Positions 8,594 to 17,911 of a stretch of 64,000 nt of DNA are shown one piece after another. The notes beneath the pieces are model-generated. The model worked only from the letters and a program-made list of their open reading frames with translations, had not been told where the DNA came from and made no database searches. Numbering within the stretch: position 1 is the first letter of the stretch; every line of letters begins with the position of its first letter. Source of the stretch: Aequorivita todarodis (GTDB taxonomy: Bacteria; Bacteroidota; Bacteroidia; Flavobacteriales; Flavobacteriaceae); contig NZ_JAQQTG010000020.1 of assembly GCF_028561335.1 (NCBI RefSeq), positions 124,001-188,000 of the forward strand, in the 5' to 3' direction. The translations under genes were made by a program, and so were the position numbers.

Positions 8594-9208
8594 ATGGCAA
8601 AGACAAATAAAAATCAAGACACTGAAGGACAGATATTGGACGCCGCAAAAAACGTGTTCCAAAAAAAAGGAATGGACGGCGCACGAATGCAGGAAATTGC
8701 AGATGCGGCAGGCATCAACAAAGCGATGCTGCACTATTATTACCGAAGCAAACAATTGCTTTTTGAAGCGGTTTTCAGCAATGCCTTTTCCCTTTTGGCA
8801 CCGCAGCTCAACAAAATTTTGAATGATGATTCCTCAATTGAAGAGAAGGTAAAAAACTTCACAAGCAACTACATTTCGTTTATTTCGAAGCATCCCTACC
8901 TTCCCAATTTCATCATCCAGGAACTGAACCGCAACCCCAAGTTTTTTGAAAAAATCCAAAAAAGCGCTGCCTTTCCAACGCTCGAAAAATTCAAAAATCA
9001 AGTTGAAGAAGAAGTTGAAAAAGGCATACTGAAACCCATCGATGGCGAGCAACTTTTTATCAATATTATTTCCCTGAATATCTTTCCTTTTGTTGCAACC
9101 CCTTTAATAAAAGGGTTTTTAAAAATTGACGACAAGGGCTTTAAACAGTTGATGGAACGGCGCAAGACCGAGGTTGCTGGGTTTATTATCAATTCAATAA
9201 AAAAGTAA
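8594..9208 (+). CDS. TetR family transcriptional repressor
   Basis: 204 residues. The N-terminal HTH (about 10-57) contains GARMQEIADAAGINKAMLHYYY, the usual TetR recognition region. The C-terminal ligand-binding domain is alpha-helical and variable. It is the first gene of a drug/lipid ABC exporter operon, and tolC starts 2 bp after its stop. The order resembles E. coli cecR (ybiH) next to ybhGFSR. A palindrome just upstream is a plausible operator, so a hydrophobic or toxic ligand may derepress the exporter. Confidence 0.93.
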   Translation: MAKTNKNQDTEGQILDAAKNVFQKKGMDGARMQEIADAAGINKAMLHYYYRSKQLLFEAVFSNAFSLLAPQLNKILNDDSSIEEKVKNFTSNYISFISKHPYLPNFIIQELNRNPKFFEKIQKSAAFPTLEKFKNQVEEEVEKGILKPIDGEQLFINIISLNIFPFVATPLIKGFLKIDDKGFKQLMERRKTEVAGFIINSIKK

Positions 9209-9210
9209 AA

Positions 9211-10473
9211 ATGAAAAGGCTTTTGTTCATACTTCTCAGTTTCGGCCCGCTACTTGTTTCGGCCCAGCAAGTATTGACTTTGGAGGAATGCTATACCCTT
9301 GCCGAAAAAAATTATCCGTTGGCCAGGCAAACCGCTTTATTGGAAGAAAAAACACAGTCTGAAATTGCAATCTTGGAGAAAGGAAAGCTCCCAAAGTTAG
9401 ACCTGAACGCGCAGGCAACCTACCAATCGGATGTTATTGAATTGCCGCTTGCAATACCAAATTCCACAATAGAGCCGCCCAACAAAGACCAGTACCGCGC
9501 CACGCTGGACGCCAACCAATTGATTTATAACGGCGGAAATATCGCGGCAAACACCAAACTAAAAACCGCGGAACTCGCCGCACAGCAACAGCAGGTAGCG
9601 GTAAATCTATACACTTTAAAAAACCGCATCAACCAAAATTATTTCAGTGTTTTGCTCTTTCAGGAACAGGAAAAATTGCTCCTTTCAAAGATGGAAGTGC
9701 TCGATGCGCGTTTAAAAGAAATAAATACCGGCGTGAAATACGGCGCGGTCCTCCCCGCTTCCGAGCAAGTATTGAAAGCGGAGCAACTGAAGCTGGAGCA
9801 ACAGCTTTCGCAGATTAATTTCGACAAGAAAAAAGCCTTGAAAAACCTATCACTATTGGTCTTTCAGGATTTGGACAGCAACACCACTTTGGCCAAGCCC
9901 TCTATTTTCATTGCACCCGAAATGGAGTCGCAGCGACCCGAACTGGAACTTTTCAATTTACAGGAAACGCAACTGGAAACTTCAAAAGAAGTTATTTCCA
10001 AAAGCAATTATCCAAAATTATTTGGGTTTGCACAGGCCGGTTATGGCAATCCGGGGCTGAATATGCTGGACAATTCCTTTCAGGATTTCTATATGGTCGG
10101 TCTAAAATTGAATTGGAACATATTTGATTGGGGCAAAACCAAGGAACAAAAACAGACCGTCGATATTTCAAAGGAAATTGTTTCCACCGAAAAAGAAACT
10201 TTTTTACTCAACAACGAAATGCAGCAGAAAGAGGCCGAAAGCGATATCGATAAATACGAGGCCATGCTTCGGAAAGACTCAGAAATTATTGAACTGCGCG
10301 AAAAAGTTTTACAGGCTACCACTTCGCAATTACAAAATGGCGCCATCACTTCTTCGGAATATATCACGGAATTGAACAATCTTTACGAAGCCAGAATTGA
10401 CCAGCAATTGCACGAAGTCCAGTTGGCGCTTGCAAAGGCAAATTATAGAATAATAAAAGGGGATTTTAAATAA
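9211..10473 (+). CDS. TolC-family outer-membrane channel
   Basis: 420 residues with a signal peptide (cleavage near SAQQ). Two repeats of the OEP domain: long coiled-coil helices rich in Gln, Glu and Lys around 30-210 and 225-420. The first contains the TolC-like LTLEECYTLAEKNYP. It forms the outer-membrane duct for the ABC exporter encoded downstream. It starts 2 bp after tetR and ends 9 bp before the HlyD gene. Confidence 0.93.
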   Translation: MKRLLFILLSFGPLLVSAQQVLTLEECYTLAEKNYPLARQTALLEEKTQSEIAILEKGKLPKLDLNAQATYQSDVIELPLAIPNSTIEPPNKDQYRATLDANQLIYNGGNIAANTKLKTAELAAQQQQVAVNLYTLKNRINQNYFSVLLFQEQEKLLLSKMEVLDARLKEINTGVKYGAVLPASEQVLKAEQLKLEQQLSQINFDKKKALKNLSLLVFQDLDSNTTLAKPSIFIAPEMESQRPELELFNLQETQLETSKEVISKSNYPKLFGFAQAGYGNPGLNMLDNSFQDFYMVGLKLNWNIFDWGKTKEQKQTVDISKEIVSTEKETFLLNNEMQQKEAESDIDKYEAMLRKDSEIIELREKVLQATTSQLQNGAITSSEYITELNNLYEARIDQQLHEVQLALAKANYRIIKGDFK

Positions 10474-10482
10474 ATATTTAGG

Positions 10483-11367
10483 ATGAAAAATATAAAAACA
10501 ATGGTTTTGGCAGGCTTGGTCGGAAGTTTATTCTCTTGCTCCAACGGCGAAAAAGCCGATGGGTACGGGAATTTTGAAGCAACTGAAATCACAATCTCTT
10601 CCGAAGCAAACGGAAAACTGGAATTTCTGAATTTGGAAGAAGGACAGGTTTTAGAAAAAGGAGAAGTCGTCGCGCTTGTAGATACACTTCAGCTTTATTT
10701 AAGCAAACAACAGTTACTTGCCTCAAAGGAAACCGTTGCTTCAAAATCGGGAGGCGTTTGGTCGCAAGTAAGCGTTTTGAACGAGCAATTGCAGACCGCC
10801 AAAACCGAACAGGAACGCATCCAAAATATGTTTGCCGAAAACGCTGCCACCCAGCGCCAATTGGACCAGGCCAACAGCCAGGTGGACGTATTGAAAAAAC
10901 AGATAAAAAACGTGGAGACCCAAAATGCGCCCATCGTGAACGAGGTGAAATCAATAGACGCCAAAGTGGCTCAAATTGAGGAACAGATTGCCAAAAGCAA
11001 GATCACAAACCCGATAAAAGGCACGGTACTGACCAAATATGCCGAGCCGGGCGAAATTGTCTCCTTTGGAAAACCGCTGTACAAAATCGCCGATTTGGAA
11101 GAAATGACGCTGCGTGTTTACGTAAGCGAAACGCAGCTCCCAAACATTAAAATTGGGCAGGAAGTAAAAGTAAAAATTGATTCCGGTGAAGAAATGAAAG
11201 ATTACCAAGGAACAATAAGTTGGATTTCGGCTTCGGCAGAGTTTACCCCCAAAATAATCCAGACCAAGGAGGAGCGGGTAAATTTGGTTTATGCGGTAAA
11301 GGTAACGGTAAAAAACGACGGTAGTCTAAAAATCGGGATGCCGGCGGAGATGTGGATTTCTGAGTAG
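10483..11367 (+). CDS. HlyD/YbhG-type membrane fusion protein
   Basis: 294 residues. Lipobox SCSN region (Cys19) suggests a lipoprotein. Biotinyl-lipoyl-like half (about 38-75), coiled-coil hairpin (about 75-165), then the second lipoyl half, with ITNPIKGTVLTKYAEPGE marking the return to the barrel, and a C-terminal beta-barrel. It links the inner-membrane ABC permeases to TolC. Its stop codon lies inside a heptanucleotide repeat that fills the gap to the next gene. Confidence 0.92.
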   Translation: MKNIKTMVLAGLVGSLFSCSNGEKADGYGNFEATEITISSEANGKLEFLNLEEGQVLEKGEVVALVDTLQLYLSKQQLLASKETVASKSGGVWSQVSVLNEQLQTAKTEQERIQNMFAENAATQRQLDQANSQVDVLKKQIKNVETQNAPIVNEVKSIDAKVAQIEEQIAKSKITNPIKGTVLTKYAEPGEIVSFGKPLYKIADLEEMTLRVYVSETQLPNIKIGQEVKVKIDSGEEMKDYQGTISWISASAEFTPKIIQTKEERVNLVYAVKVTVKNDGSLKIGMPAEMWISE

Positions 11368-11398
11368 GTAGTGGGTGGTAGGTGGTGGGTAGTAGGCA
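11364..11398 (+). repeat. Heptanucleotide array (GTRGGTR)5
   Basis: Five degenerate 7-bp units (GTAGGTA, GTGGGTG, GTAGGTG, GTGGGTA, GTAGGCA) directly at the 3' end of the HlyD gene; the stop codon TAG falls inside the first unit. One of several period-7 arrays in this window. Confidence 0.8.
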
Positions 11399-11413
11399 GG
11401 AAAATATAGCATT

Positions 11414-11797
11414 ATGGAAACAATTGAATTTATTCTTTATGTCGCTGATCAGGCCCGGAGCGCGGAATTTTACGAGGGACTCCTCAAAACAAGTCCGAGT
11501 TTGAACGTGCCGGGGATGACGGAATTCAACCTTTCGGAAACCGTCAAACTGGGGGTGATGCCGGAAAGTGGTATTTCGAACATTCTTGGCCCGGCAATGC
11601 CGCATCCCAAAACAGCTAACGGCATCCCGCGTTGTGAATTATATTTAAAGGTATCAAACCCCTCAGACTTTATTGAGCGGGCAATCCAATTGGGCGGAAA
11701 GAAGATTAGTGAACTGCAAGCACGTAATTGGGGCGATACCGTGGGATACATCGCCGATTTGGACGGGCATGTAATCGCTTTCGCCACAAAAAAATAA
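11414..11797 (+). CDS. VOC-family (glyoxalase/bleomycin-resistance fold) protein
   Basis: 127 residues covering a single VOC module of two beta-alpha-beta-beta-beta units: ETIEFILYVADQARSAEFYEGLL at the start and DTVGYIADLDGHVIAFA at the end. VOC proteins either bind toxic compounds or catalyse metal-dependent chemistry. The typical metal-binding Glu/His set is incomplete, so a binding or structural role is possible. It sits inside the exporter operon. Confidence 0.85.
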   Translation: METIEFILYVADQARSAEFYEGLLKTSPSLNVPGMTEFNLSETVKLGVMPESGISNILGPAMPHPKTANGIPRCELYLKVSNPSDFIERAIQLGGKKISELQARNWGDTVGYIADLDGHVIAFATKK

Positions 11798-11829
11798 ATC
11801 CTAAACTATAAACCCTAAACATTTATACT

Positions 11830-12330
11830 ATGAAAAAAACAATCTTATCATTAGCAATTCTTTCAGCTTTATTAATAAGCTGCAACGAAACAAAACACAA
11901 GCACGAAAATACTGACACCGTTGAAACCACTGAAGGAGTCCACGAACATGAAATGGAAGAAATGGCTGCCGAAACCCACACCATGTACAATTCTTGGGTT
12001 AACGAAATAAAACTGGACAATGGCAACAAATGGGAAGCCAATCTGGAAACAACTGAAGGGGTGGACAAAATGCTCAATTTGGTTAAAACCAGCGATCCAA
12101 AAACCGTGGAAGATTACCATACACTTGCGTCAAAACTGAACGAGGATAAAAATTATGTGGTAAAAAAATGTACCATGGAAGGTCCGTCGCACGACAACCT
12201 ACACGTTTTTCTACATCCACTTATCGAAAAAATTGAGGCTTTAGGAAAGGTTTCAAGCACAGATGAAGGGGCTGAAGTTACCGCGAACATTCAAGAAAAT
12301 CTGGAAGGATATTACGATTATTTTCAATAA
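11830..12330 (+). CDS. His/Glu-rich lipoprotein, unknown
   Basis: 166 residues with lipobox LISC (Cys18). The first part of the mature protein is rich in His and Glu (KHKHENTDTVE, EGVHEHEMEEM), which suggests metal binding. The remainder is helical, with a His pair in GPSHDNLHVFLHPLIEKIE. I do not recognise a named family. It is located between the VOC and OsmC genes of the exporter operon. Confidence 0.8.
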   Translation: MKKTILSLAILSALLISCNETKHKHENTDTVETTEGVHEHEMEEMAAETHTMYNSWVNEIKLDNGNKWEANLETTEGVDKMLNLVKTSDPKTVEDYHTLASKLNEDKNYVVKKCTMEGPSHDNLHVFLHPLIEKIEALGKVSSTDEGAEVTANIQENLEGYYDYFQ

Positions 12331-12342
12331 GAAATATTTAGA

Positions 12343-12804
12343 ATGATGGAAAAACACAGTTATAACGTAGATATCACCTGGCGCGAGGACCGGAAGGGAA
12401 TGATGTGCTCGCCGGAATTGGCCGAGGGCAATTCGCATTCGGCCAATTGTATAGAGGTGGCCACTCCACCCGAATTCCCAAAGGGAATGCCCAATATTTG
12501 GTCGCCCGAACATCTTTTTACAGCCTCTGTGAGCAGTTGTTTGATGACCACTTTCTTGGCAATTGCCGAAAACTCAAAATTGGAATTTTCGGGTTTCAGC
12601 TGCAAATCGAAAGGCGTACTGGAAAGAGTAGACGGTAAATATGCAATGACCGAAGTAATTCTGGAACCCACCGTAACCATTAAAGACGAAAAGGATCGCG
12701 AACGCGCGGAGCGTATCCTTCAAAAATCGGAGTCGGCTTGTTTGATCTCTAATTCAATAAAATCGAAGGTTACGATGGAAGTCACCGTCAAAGTTGAAGC
12801 GTAA
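12343..12804 (+). CDS. OsmC/Ohr family protein
   Basis: 153 residues, starting MMEKHSYNVDITW. The OsmC fold is indicated by the PEHLFTASVSSCLMTTFLAIA helix carrying the first catalytic-type Cys and by the second Cys in SESACLISNSIKS. OsmC/Ohr proteins reduce organic hydroperoxides with paired thiols. Its stop overlaps the start of the first ATPase (TAATG), so it is translationally coupled to the ABC genes. Confidence 0.9.
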   Translation: MMEKHSYNVDITWREDRKGMMCSPELAEGNSHSANCIEVATPPEFPKGMPNIWSPEHLFTASVSSCLMTTFLAIAENSKLEFSGFSCKSKGVLERVDGKYAMTEVILEPTVTIKDEKDRERAERILQKSESACLISNSIKSKVTMEVTVKVEA

Positions 12805-13706
12805 TGGGTATTTCCCTCAGCAATATCAGCAAATCCTATAAAAAGGTAAAAGCGGTTCAGGACATTTCGTTCAAGGTGAATCCAGGCGAACTCTTTGGCC
12901 TAATCGGGCCCGATGGCGCCGGGAAAACCACCATTTTCAGGATTTTGACCACACTGTTAATTCCTGATAAAGGTACTGCCACCGTTGCTGGATTTGATGT
13001 TGTAAAAGATTTTAAGGCTATTCGCAAGGCCGTAGGCTATATGCCCGGGCGGTTTTCGCTTTACCAGGATTTGACGGTGGAGGAAAACCTGACGTTTTTC
13101 GCCACTATTTTCGGGACGACGATTGAGGAGAACTACGATCTGATCGAGGATATTTACGTTCAAATAGAACCATTTAAAGATAGGCGCGCAGGAAAACTCT
13201 CCGGCGGGATGAAGCAAAAACTCGCCCTTTCCTGCGCCTTGATCCACAAACCGAAAGTACTTTTTTTGGACGAGCCCACAACCGGCGTTGACCCGGTTTC
13301 GCGAAAGGAATTTTGGGAAATGTTGAAACGTTTACAGAAAAAAGGGATTACCATTTTGGTCTCAACGCCCTATATGGACGAGGCGGCATTATGCGATAGG
13401 ATTGCCTTGATACAGGGCGGCGAGATTTTGGAAATCGACACCCCCGAAGCCATTGTAAGCCAATTCCCGAAAACCATTTACAATGTGGGCGCAGATAATA
13501 TGTACAAATTGATCCAATCGCTGCAGCAATACGAGCACGTGTACAGCGTCTTTCCGTTTGGCGAATTTGTGCACTACACCGACCAAAGGGATTCATTTGA
13601 AATGGCCGATCTGCAATCCTATCTGGAAAAAGAAGGTCTGACAGATATCAACATTGAAGTAACACATCCGAACATTGAGGATGCTTTTATGGAATTAGCG
13701 CGGTAA
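12804..13706 (+). CDS. ABC transporter ATPase 1 (YbhF N-half-like)
   Basis: 300 residues. Walker A is GPDGAGKTT (about 34-42) and Walker B is VLFLDEPTTGVDP; the signature LSGGMKQKLALS is intact. The Asp in Walker A (GPDG in place of GPNG) is typical of the first half of the fused YbhF/YhiH ATPase. Here the two halves are separate genes overlapping by TAATG, so they probably form a heterodimer. The substrate is unknown; related systems export drugs or cationic compounds. Confidence 0.93.
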   Translation: MGISLSNISKSYKKVKAVQDISFKVNPGELFGLIGPDGAGKTTIFRILTTLLIPDKGTATVAGFDVVKDFKAIRKAVGYMPGRFSLYQDLTVEENLTFFATIFGTTIEENYDLIEDIYVQIEPFKDRRAGKLSGGMKQKLALSCALIHKPKVLFLDEPTTGVDPVSRKEFWEMLKRLQKKGITILVSTPYMDEAALCDRIALIQGGEILEIDTPEAIVSQFPKTIYNVGADNMYKLIQSLQQYEHVYSVFPFGEFVHYTDQRDSFEMADLQSYLEKEGLTDINIEVTHPNIEDAFMELAR

Positions 13707-14482
13707 TGAAAGAAGAAAATGTAATAGAAGTCAATCAATTAACCAAAACATTTGGTGATTTCACAGCTGTAAACACAATCAGTTTTGAAGTCAAAAAAGG
13801 TGAAATCTTTGGGTTTTTGGGAGCGAACGGCGCAGGAAAAACCACGGCTATGAAAATGCTTATAGGAATCTCAAAGCCTTCCTCGGGTGAAGCTACCGTC
13901 GCGGGTTTTGACGTGTATTCCCAGCCGGAATCCATCAAGAAGAACATTGGCTACATGAGCCAGAAATTTGCGCTTTACGACGATTTAACCGTAAAGGAAA
14001 ACATCACATTCTTTGGAGGGATCTATGGGTTGCCGAGAAAAAAAATATGGGAGAAAAGGGAGCAATTGATTTCGGAATTGGGCTTGGAAAACATCAGCAA
14101 CAAATTGGTGGGCTCCCTGCCCTTGGGTTGGAAACAAAAGCTGTCGTTTTCGGTTTCGCTTTTGCACGACCCCAAGATTGTTTTTCTGGATGAGCCCACG
14201 GGTGGTGTGGATCCCATTACCCGAAGACAGTTTTGGGAAATGATCTATAAAGCCGCCGACCAGGGCACCACTATTTTCGTAACCACGCATTACATGGACG
14301 AGGCCGAATACTGCGACCGCGTTTCAATAATGGTGGAAGGAAAAATTGAAGCCCTGGACACGCCGAAGAAACTAAAGGAACAGTTTAAAGTTGATTCGAT
14401 GAACGATGTGTTTTTGAAATTGGCGAGAATCCCATCCCCGACCCTTCCCAAAGGGAAGGGAGAAAATACTGATTGCAATTAA
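13706..14482 (+). CDS. ABC transporter ATPase 2 (YbhF C-half-like)
   Basis: 258 residues. Walker A is GANGAGKTT, Walker B is IVFLDEPTGGVDP, and the signature position reads LPLGWKQKLSFSVS: the LSGGQ-type motif is altered (LPLGW), a common asymmetry in heterodimeric exporters. The last residues, from about IPSPTLPKG on, are translated from a short intergenic palindrome (CCCTTCCCAAAGGGAAGGG), so the native C-terminus may originally have been shorter. It pairs with ATPase 1. Confidence 0.93.
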   Translation: MKEENVIEVNQLTKTFGDFTAVNTISFEVKKGEIFGFLGANGAGKTTAMKMLIGISKPSSGEATVAGFDVYSQPESIKKNIGYMSQKFALYDDLTVKENITFFGGIYGLPRKKIWEKREQLISELGLENISNKLVGSLPLGWKQKLSFSVSLLHDPKIVFLDEPTGGVDPITRRQFWEMIYKAADQGTTIFVTTHYMDEAEYCDRVSIMVEGKIEALDTPKKLKEQFKVDSMNDVFLKLARIPSPTLPKGKGENTDCN

Positions 14483-14530
14483 AAATTAACAGTGAAATAA
14501 GTTCTCCCCTTTGGGGAGTTAGAGGGGAAA

Positions 14531-15637
14531 ATGAAACGATTTATAGGTTTTATAAAAAAGGAATTTTACCACATCTTTCGGGATAGGCGGTCGTTGTTTA
14601 TACTTTTCGGAATGCCCATTGCGCAGATTTTGCTTTTTGGCTTCGCCATTACCAATGAAATAAACAATGTGGATATCGCCATTTTGGACCATTCAAAAGA
14701 TGCTTCAACCGAAGAGATCATCAATAAGATCTCAGCTTCAAAATATTTCACCGTTAAACAAATTCTGACCCGGGAAGCCGATATAGAGACCGCCTTCAAA
14801 AAAGGAAAAATAAAAGCGGTATTGAATTTTGAAAAGCATTTCAGCAGAAATCTAATCAAGCAAAACCAGGCAACCATCCAGATCATAACCGATGCCACCG
14901 ACCCAAACACGGCCAATTCCATCACCAATTACATCAATGCGATACTTCAAAATTATCAGCAGGAAAAAAACAGAGCGATAGTAGTGGAATATCAGATAAT
15001 TCCGCAGACACGGATGGTTTACAACCCGGAACTCAAAAGTGTGTTTATGTTCGTCCCCGGCGTGATGACAATTATTTTGATGTTGGTTTCGGCTATGATG
15101 ACCTCCATCTCCATCACTCGTGAAAAGGAATTGGGGACAATGGAAATCCTCTTGGTTTCGCCCTTAAAACCTTTTCAGGTTATTATCGGGAAAGTGGTGC
15201 CGTACATTTTCCTATCGGTTATAAATGCAGCGGTCATCGTGCTTTTGAGCATTTTCATCTTTAAGATGCCATTGCAGGGCAGTTTGATTTTACTCGGCCT
15301 GGAGAGTGTGCTGTTTATTATCACTTCCCTTGCTTTGGGAATATTAATCTCCACCATCGCGGAAACGCAGCAATCGGCCATGATGATTTCGCTGATGGGC
15401 TTGATGCTGCCCGTGATATTACTTTCCGGGTTTATTTTCCCCATTTCGAGCATGCCGGTGGCCCTTCAGGTAATCAGCAACATCATTCCCGCTAAATGGT
15501 TTATCATCATCATTAAAGGCATTATGCTAAAAGGGGTGGGAATGGCCTTTATTTGGAAGGAAACGCTGATCTTGATGGGGATGACGCTTTTCTTTATTGG
15601 CTTGAGTGTAAAGAAATATAAAATACGGCTGGAATAA
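14531..15637 (+). CDS. ABC-2 type permease (YbhS-like)
   Basis: 368 residues. One N-terminal membrane span (about 22-42), a large periplasmic domain (about 45-170) and five spans near the C-terminus, the ABC-2 membrane topology. The motif REKELGTMEILLVSPLKPFQ after the second span is the conserved coupling helix. The stop overlaps the next start (TAATG). It probably forms the export channel with the following permease. Confidence 0.92.
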   Translation: MKRFIGFIKKEFYHIFRDRRSLFILFGMPIAQILLFGFAITNEINNVDIAILDHSKDASTEEIINKISASKYFTVKQILTREADIETAFKKGKIKAVLNFEKHFSRNLIKQNQATIQIITDATDPNTANSITNYINAILQNYQQEKNRAIVVEYQIIPQTRMVYNPELKSVFMFVPGVMTIILMLVSAMMTSISITREKELGTMEILLVSPLKPFQVIIGKVVPYIFLSVINAAVIVLLSIFIFKMPLQGSLILLGLESVLFIITSLALGILISTIAETQQSAMMISLMGLMLPVILLSGFIFPISSMPVALQVISNIIPAKWFIIIIKGIMLKGVGMAFIWKETLILMGMTLFFIGLSVKKYKIRLE

Positions 15638-16758
15638 TGAAGACCATCGGCTACATAATACAAAAGGAATTCAAGCAGATTTTTAGAAATAAAGGGATGT
15701 TGCCTATCATATTTATCCTTCCGATTTTGCAGCTCGTTATTCTCTCCAATGCGGCCACCTACGAGGTGAAAAACATCAAGTTTGCGTACATAGATTACGA
15801 CCGCACCTCAACCTCCCGCGCGCTGATTGAAAAGTTCAATGCCTCTACCTTTTTCAACGTTCTGACCGATTTTCCCTCGCAGGAAAAAGCCAGTGCCGCG
15901 ATGCTTTCGGGCGAAGTGGATGTGGTAATGGAAATTCCGAGCCATTTTGAACGAAATCTGCTAAAGGAAAAAACGGCCGATCTTTCCATCACCATAAACG
16001 CCATCGATGGCGCGGCGGCGGGGGTGGAAAGCGGTTACGTAAACCAGATTGTGCACAGTTTTAACCAAGACGTGAAAATGACCATATTGGACACTTCAAA
16101 AAAAGTGGCGCAGCCCGTGACCATTCAGGCGATTCCCTCCTTTTGGTACAATACCACGCTGGATTATAAAACCTTTATGGTACCGGGGATTTTGGTTTTG
16201 TTGGTAACGATGATAACCCTGTTTCTCTCCGGGATGAACATTGTTCGCGAAAAGGAAATAGGCACATTGGAGCAAATAAACGTAACGCCCATCCGCAAAA
16301 GTCAGTTTATTATCGGTAAACTTTTTCCGTTTTGGATCATTGGAATGGGGCTGCTGACCATAGGGTTGATTCTCGCAAAAGTGATCTTCAACACGCCCAT
16401 GCTGGGGAGTCTGCTACTGCTGTACGCCTATACTTCCATTTATATTTTGGTAATTCTCGGGATGGGACTGCTCATTTCAAATTTTACCGATACGCAGCAG
16501 CAGGCCATGTTTATTGCCTGGTTTTTTGTCGTGATCTTTATTTTAATGAGCGGCCTTTTCACACCTATTGAAAGCATGCCAAAATGGGCGCAGATTGTTA
16601 CCGAATTCAACCCTATAAAATATTTTGTGGAGATTGTGCGAATGGTTCTGCTGAAAGGATCCGGCTTGGGCGACATTTTACCGCAAATGCTGAAAACGTT
16701 GCTTTTCGCAATACTTATGAACGTATTGGCGGTTTGGAGTTATAAAAAAGTGAACTAA
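15637..16758 (+). CDS. ABC-2 type permease (YbhR-like)
   Basis: 373 residues with the same topology as its neighbour: first span about 20-40, extracytoplasmic domain to about 175, then five spans. The coupling motif REKEIGTLEQINVTPIRKSQ is clear. The stop overlaps the start of the LOG gene (TAATG). It completes the two-ATPase, two-permease exporter. Confidence 0.92.
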   Translation: MKTIGYIIQKEFKQIFRNKGMLPIIFILPILQLVILSNAATYEVKNIKFAYIDYDRTSTSRALIEKFNASTFFNVLTDFPSQEKASAAMLSGEVDVVMEIPSHFERNLLKEKTADLSITINAIDGAAAGVESGYVNQIVHSFNQDVKMTILDTSKKVAQPVTIQAIPSFWYNTTLDYKTFMVPGILVLLVTMITLFLSGMNIVREKEIGTLEQINVTPIRKSQFIIGKLFPFWIIGMGLLTIGLILAKVIFNTPMLGSLLLLYAYTSIYILVILGMGLLISNFTDTQQQAMFIAWFFVVIFILMSGLFTPIESMPKWAQIVTEFNPIKYFVEIVRMVLLKGSGLGDILPQMLKTLLFAILMNVLAVWSYKKVN

Positions 16759-17507
16759 TGGATAAAAAACCTAAATATCACCTGCAAAGAACGGAATCTC
16801 CTTTTTTGAAAGGGCCGCGCTCCAGACTCAAGGAGCTTTGGTTTACCTTTAAAGTGCAGTACAACTTCATAAAAGGATTCCGGAAAATGCACTTTATTGG
16901 GCCCTGCGTAACGGTCTATGGTTCCGCCAGGTTTGAACCGGATTCCGCCCATTATAAAAATGCCGAAAAGATAGGCGCTGAACTTTCAAAACTGGGTTTC
17001 ACCATTATGACCGGCGGTGGCCCCGGCATTATGGAAGCCGCCAACAAAGGGGCTTACGAAGCAGGTGGGTATTCGGTGGGGGTAAATATTATCCTTCCGT
17101 TTGAGCAAAAACCCAATCCGTATCTGCACAAATGGATCGACATTCCCTATTTCTTCGTCCGCAAATTCCTGTTGATGAAATACTCCTACGCCTTTGTGGT
17201 CATGCCCGGCGGCATGGGCACACTGGACGAACTTTTTGAAGCCATCACGCTGATACAAACCCAGATCATCCAAAACTTTCCGATCGTAATTTTTGATAGA
17301 AGCTATCACAAGGAATTGATTGAACATATTGAACTGATGGTTGAAAACGAAAGCATCAGTCCTGAGGATTTGGACCTAATCTTTGTGACCGATTCGGCAG
17401 AGGAAGTGGTTGAGCACATAAAAATCCAAGCCATTGAGCGATTTGGCTTGGTGAAGAAGCAATACAAGCCAAAGTGGTGGTATTGGGAAAATCGAAGGAA
17501 GTTTTAG
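16758..17507 (+). CDS. LOG-family nucleotide phosphoribohydrolase-like protein
   Basis: 249 residues. The TIGR00730/LOG signature is present: TGGGPGIMEAANKGA (about 91-105) and PGGMGTLDELFEA (about 152-164), where the PGGxGTxxE motif binds the nucleotide phosphate and ribose. Such proteins release bases from nucleoside monophosphates (cytokinin-type activity) or act as lysine decarboxylase-like proteins of unclear role. It is coupled to the exporter operon by TAATG overlap. Confidence 0.9.
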   Translation: MDKKPKYHLQRTESPFLKGPRSRLKELWFTFKVQYNFIKGFRKMHFIGPCVTVYGSARFEPDSAHYKNAEKIGAELSKLGFTIMTGGGPGIMEAANKGAYEAGGYSVGVNIILPFEQKPNPYLHKWIDIPYFFVRKFLLMKYSYAFVVMPGGMGTLDELFEAITLIQTQIIQNFPIVIFDRSYHKELIEHIELMVENESISPEDLDLIFVTDSAEEVVEHIKIQAIERFGLVKKQYKPKWWYWENRRKF

Positions 17508-17518
17508 AAGATAATACT

Positions 17519-17911
17519 ATGAAATCAAAGAAAATATCCAGATATATAATTGTAGGAATATTGATTGTCTTTGCCTTAGTTACGGTATTTATGAGCAGTT
17601 CCGTCCTATTCGACTGGTTTGGCATCCGCGCCAAAGAAGGAAACTTCGTGCCCTTTATTGTGAAGACAAATCTGACAATGGGTATTGTGTATTTAATCGC
17701 GGCCTATGGCTATATAAAATCAGAAAATTGGACACTTTGGCTCATGCTATCAACAGTACTAATTTTGATTTTCGCCTTCGTAGCATTATTTATCCATATT
17801 CAGGCGGGCGGGCTATACGAAACCAAAACCATAGCGGCAATGACATTTCGGATTGTGTTTACCATACTAATTGCGGGACTTATGCACTTTACCACAATTA
17901 GAAAAAAATGA
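17519..17911 (+). CDS. Small four-span membrane protein, unknown
   Basis: 130 residues from the ATG at 17519; an upstream in-frame start would overlap the LOG gene and adds only polar residues. Four hydrophobic segments are visible (about 8-27, 42-60, 68-92, 105-123). No known motif. The stop overlaps the phospholipase start (ATGA), suggesting a two-gene unit. Confidence 0.75.
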   Translation: MKSKKISRYIIVGILIVFALVTVFMSSSVLFDWFGIRAKEGNFVPFIVKTNLTMGIVYLIAAYGYIKSENWTLWLMLSTVLILIFAFVALFIHIQAGGLYETKTIAAMTFRIVFTILIAGLMHFTTIRKK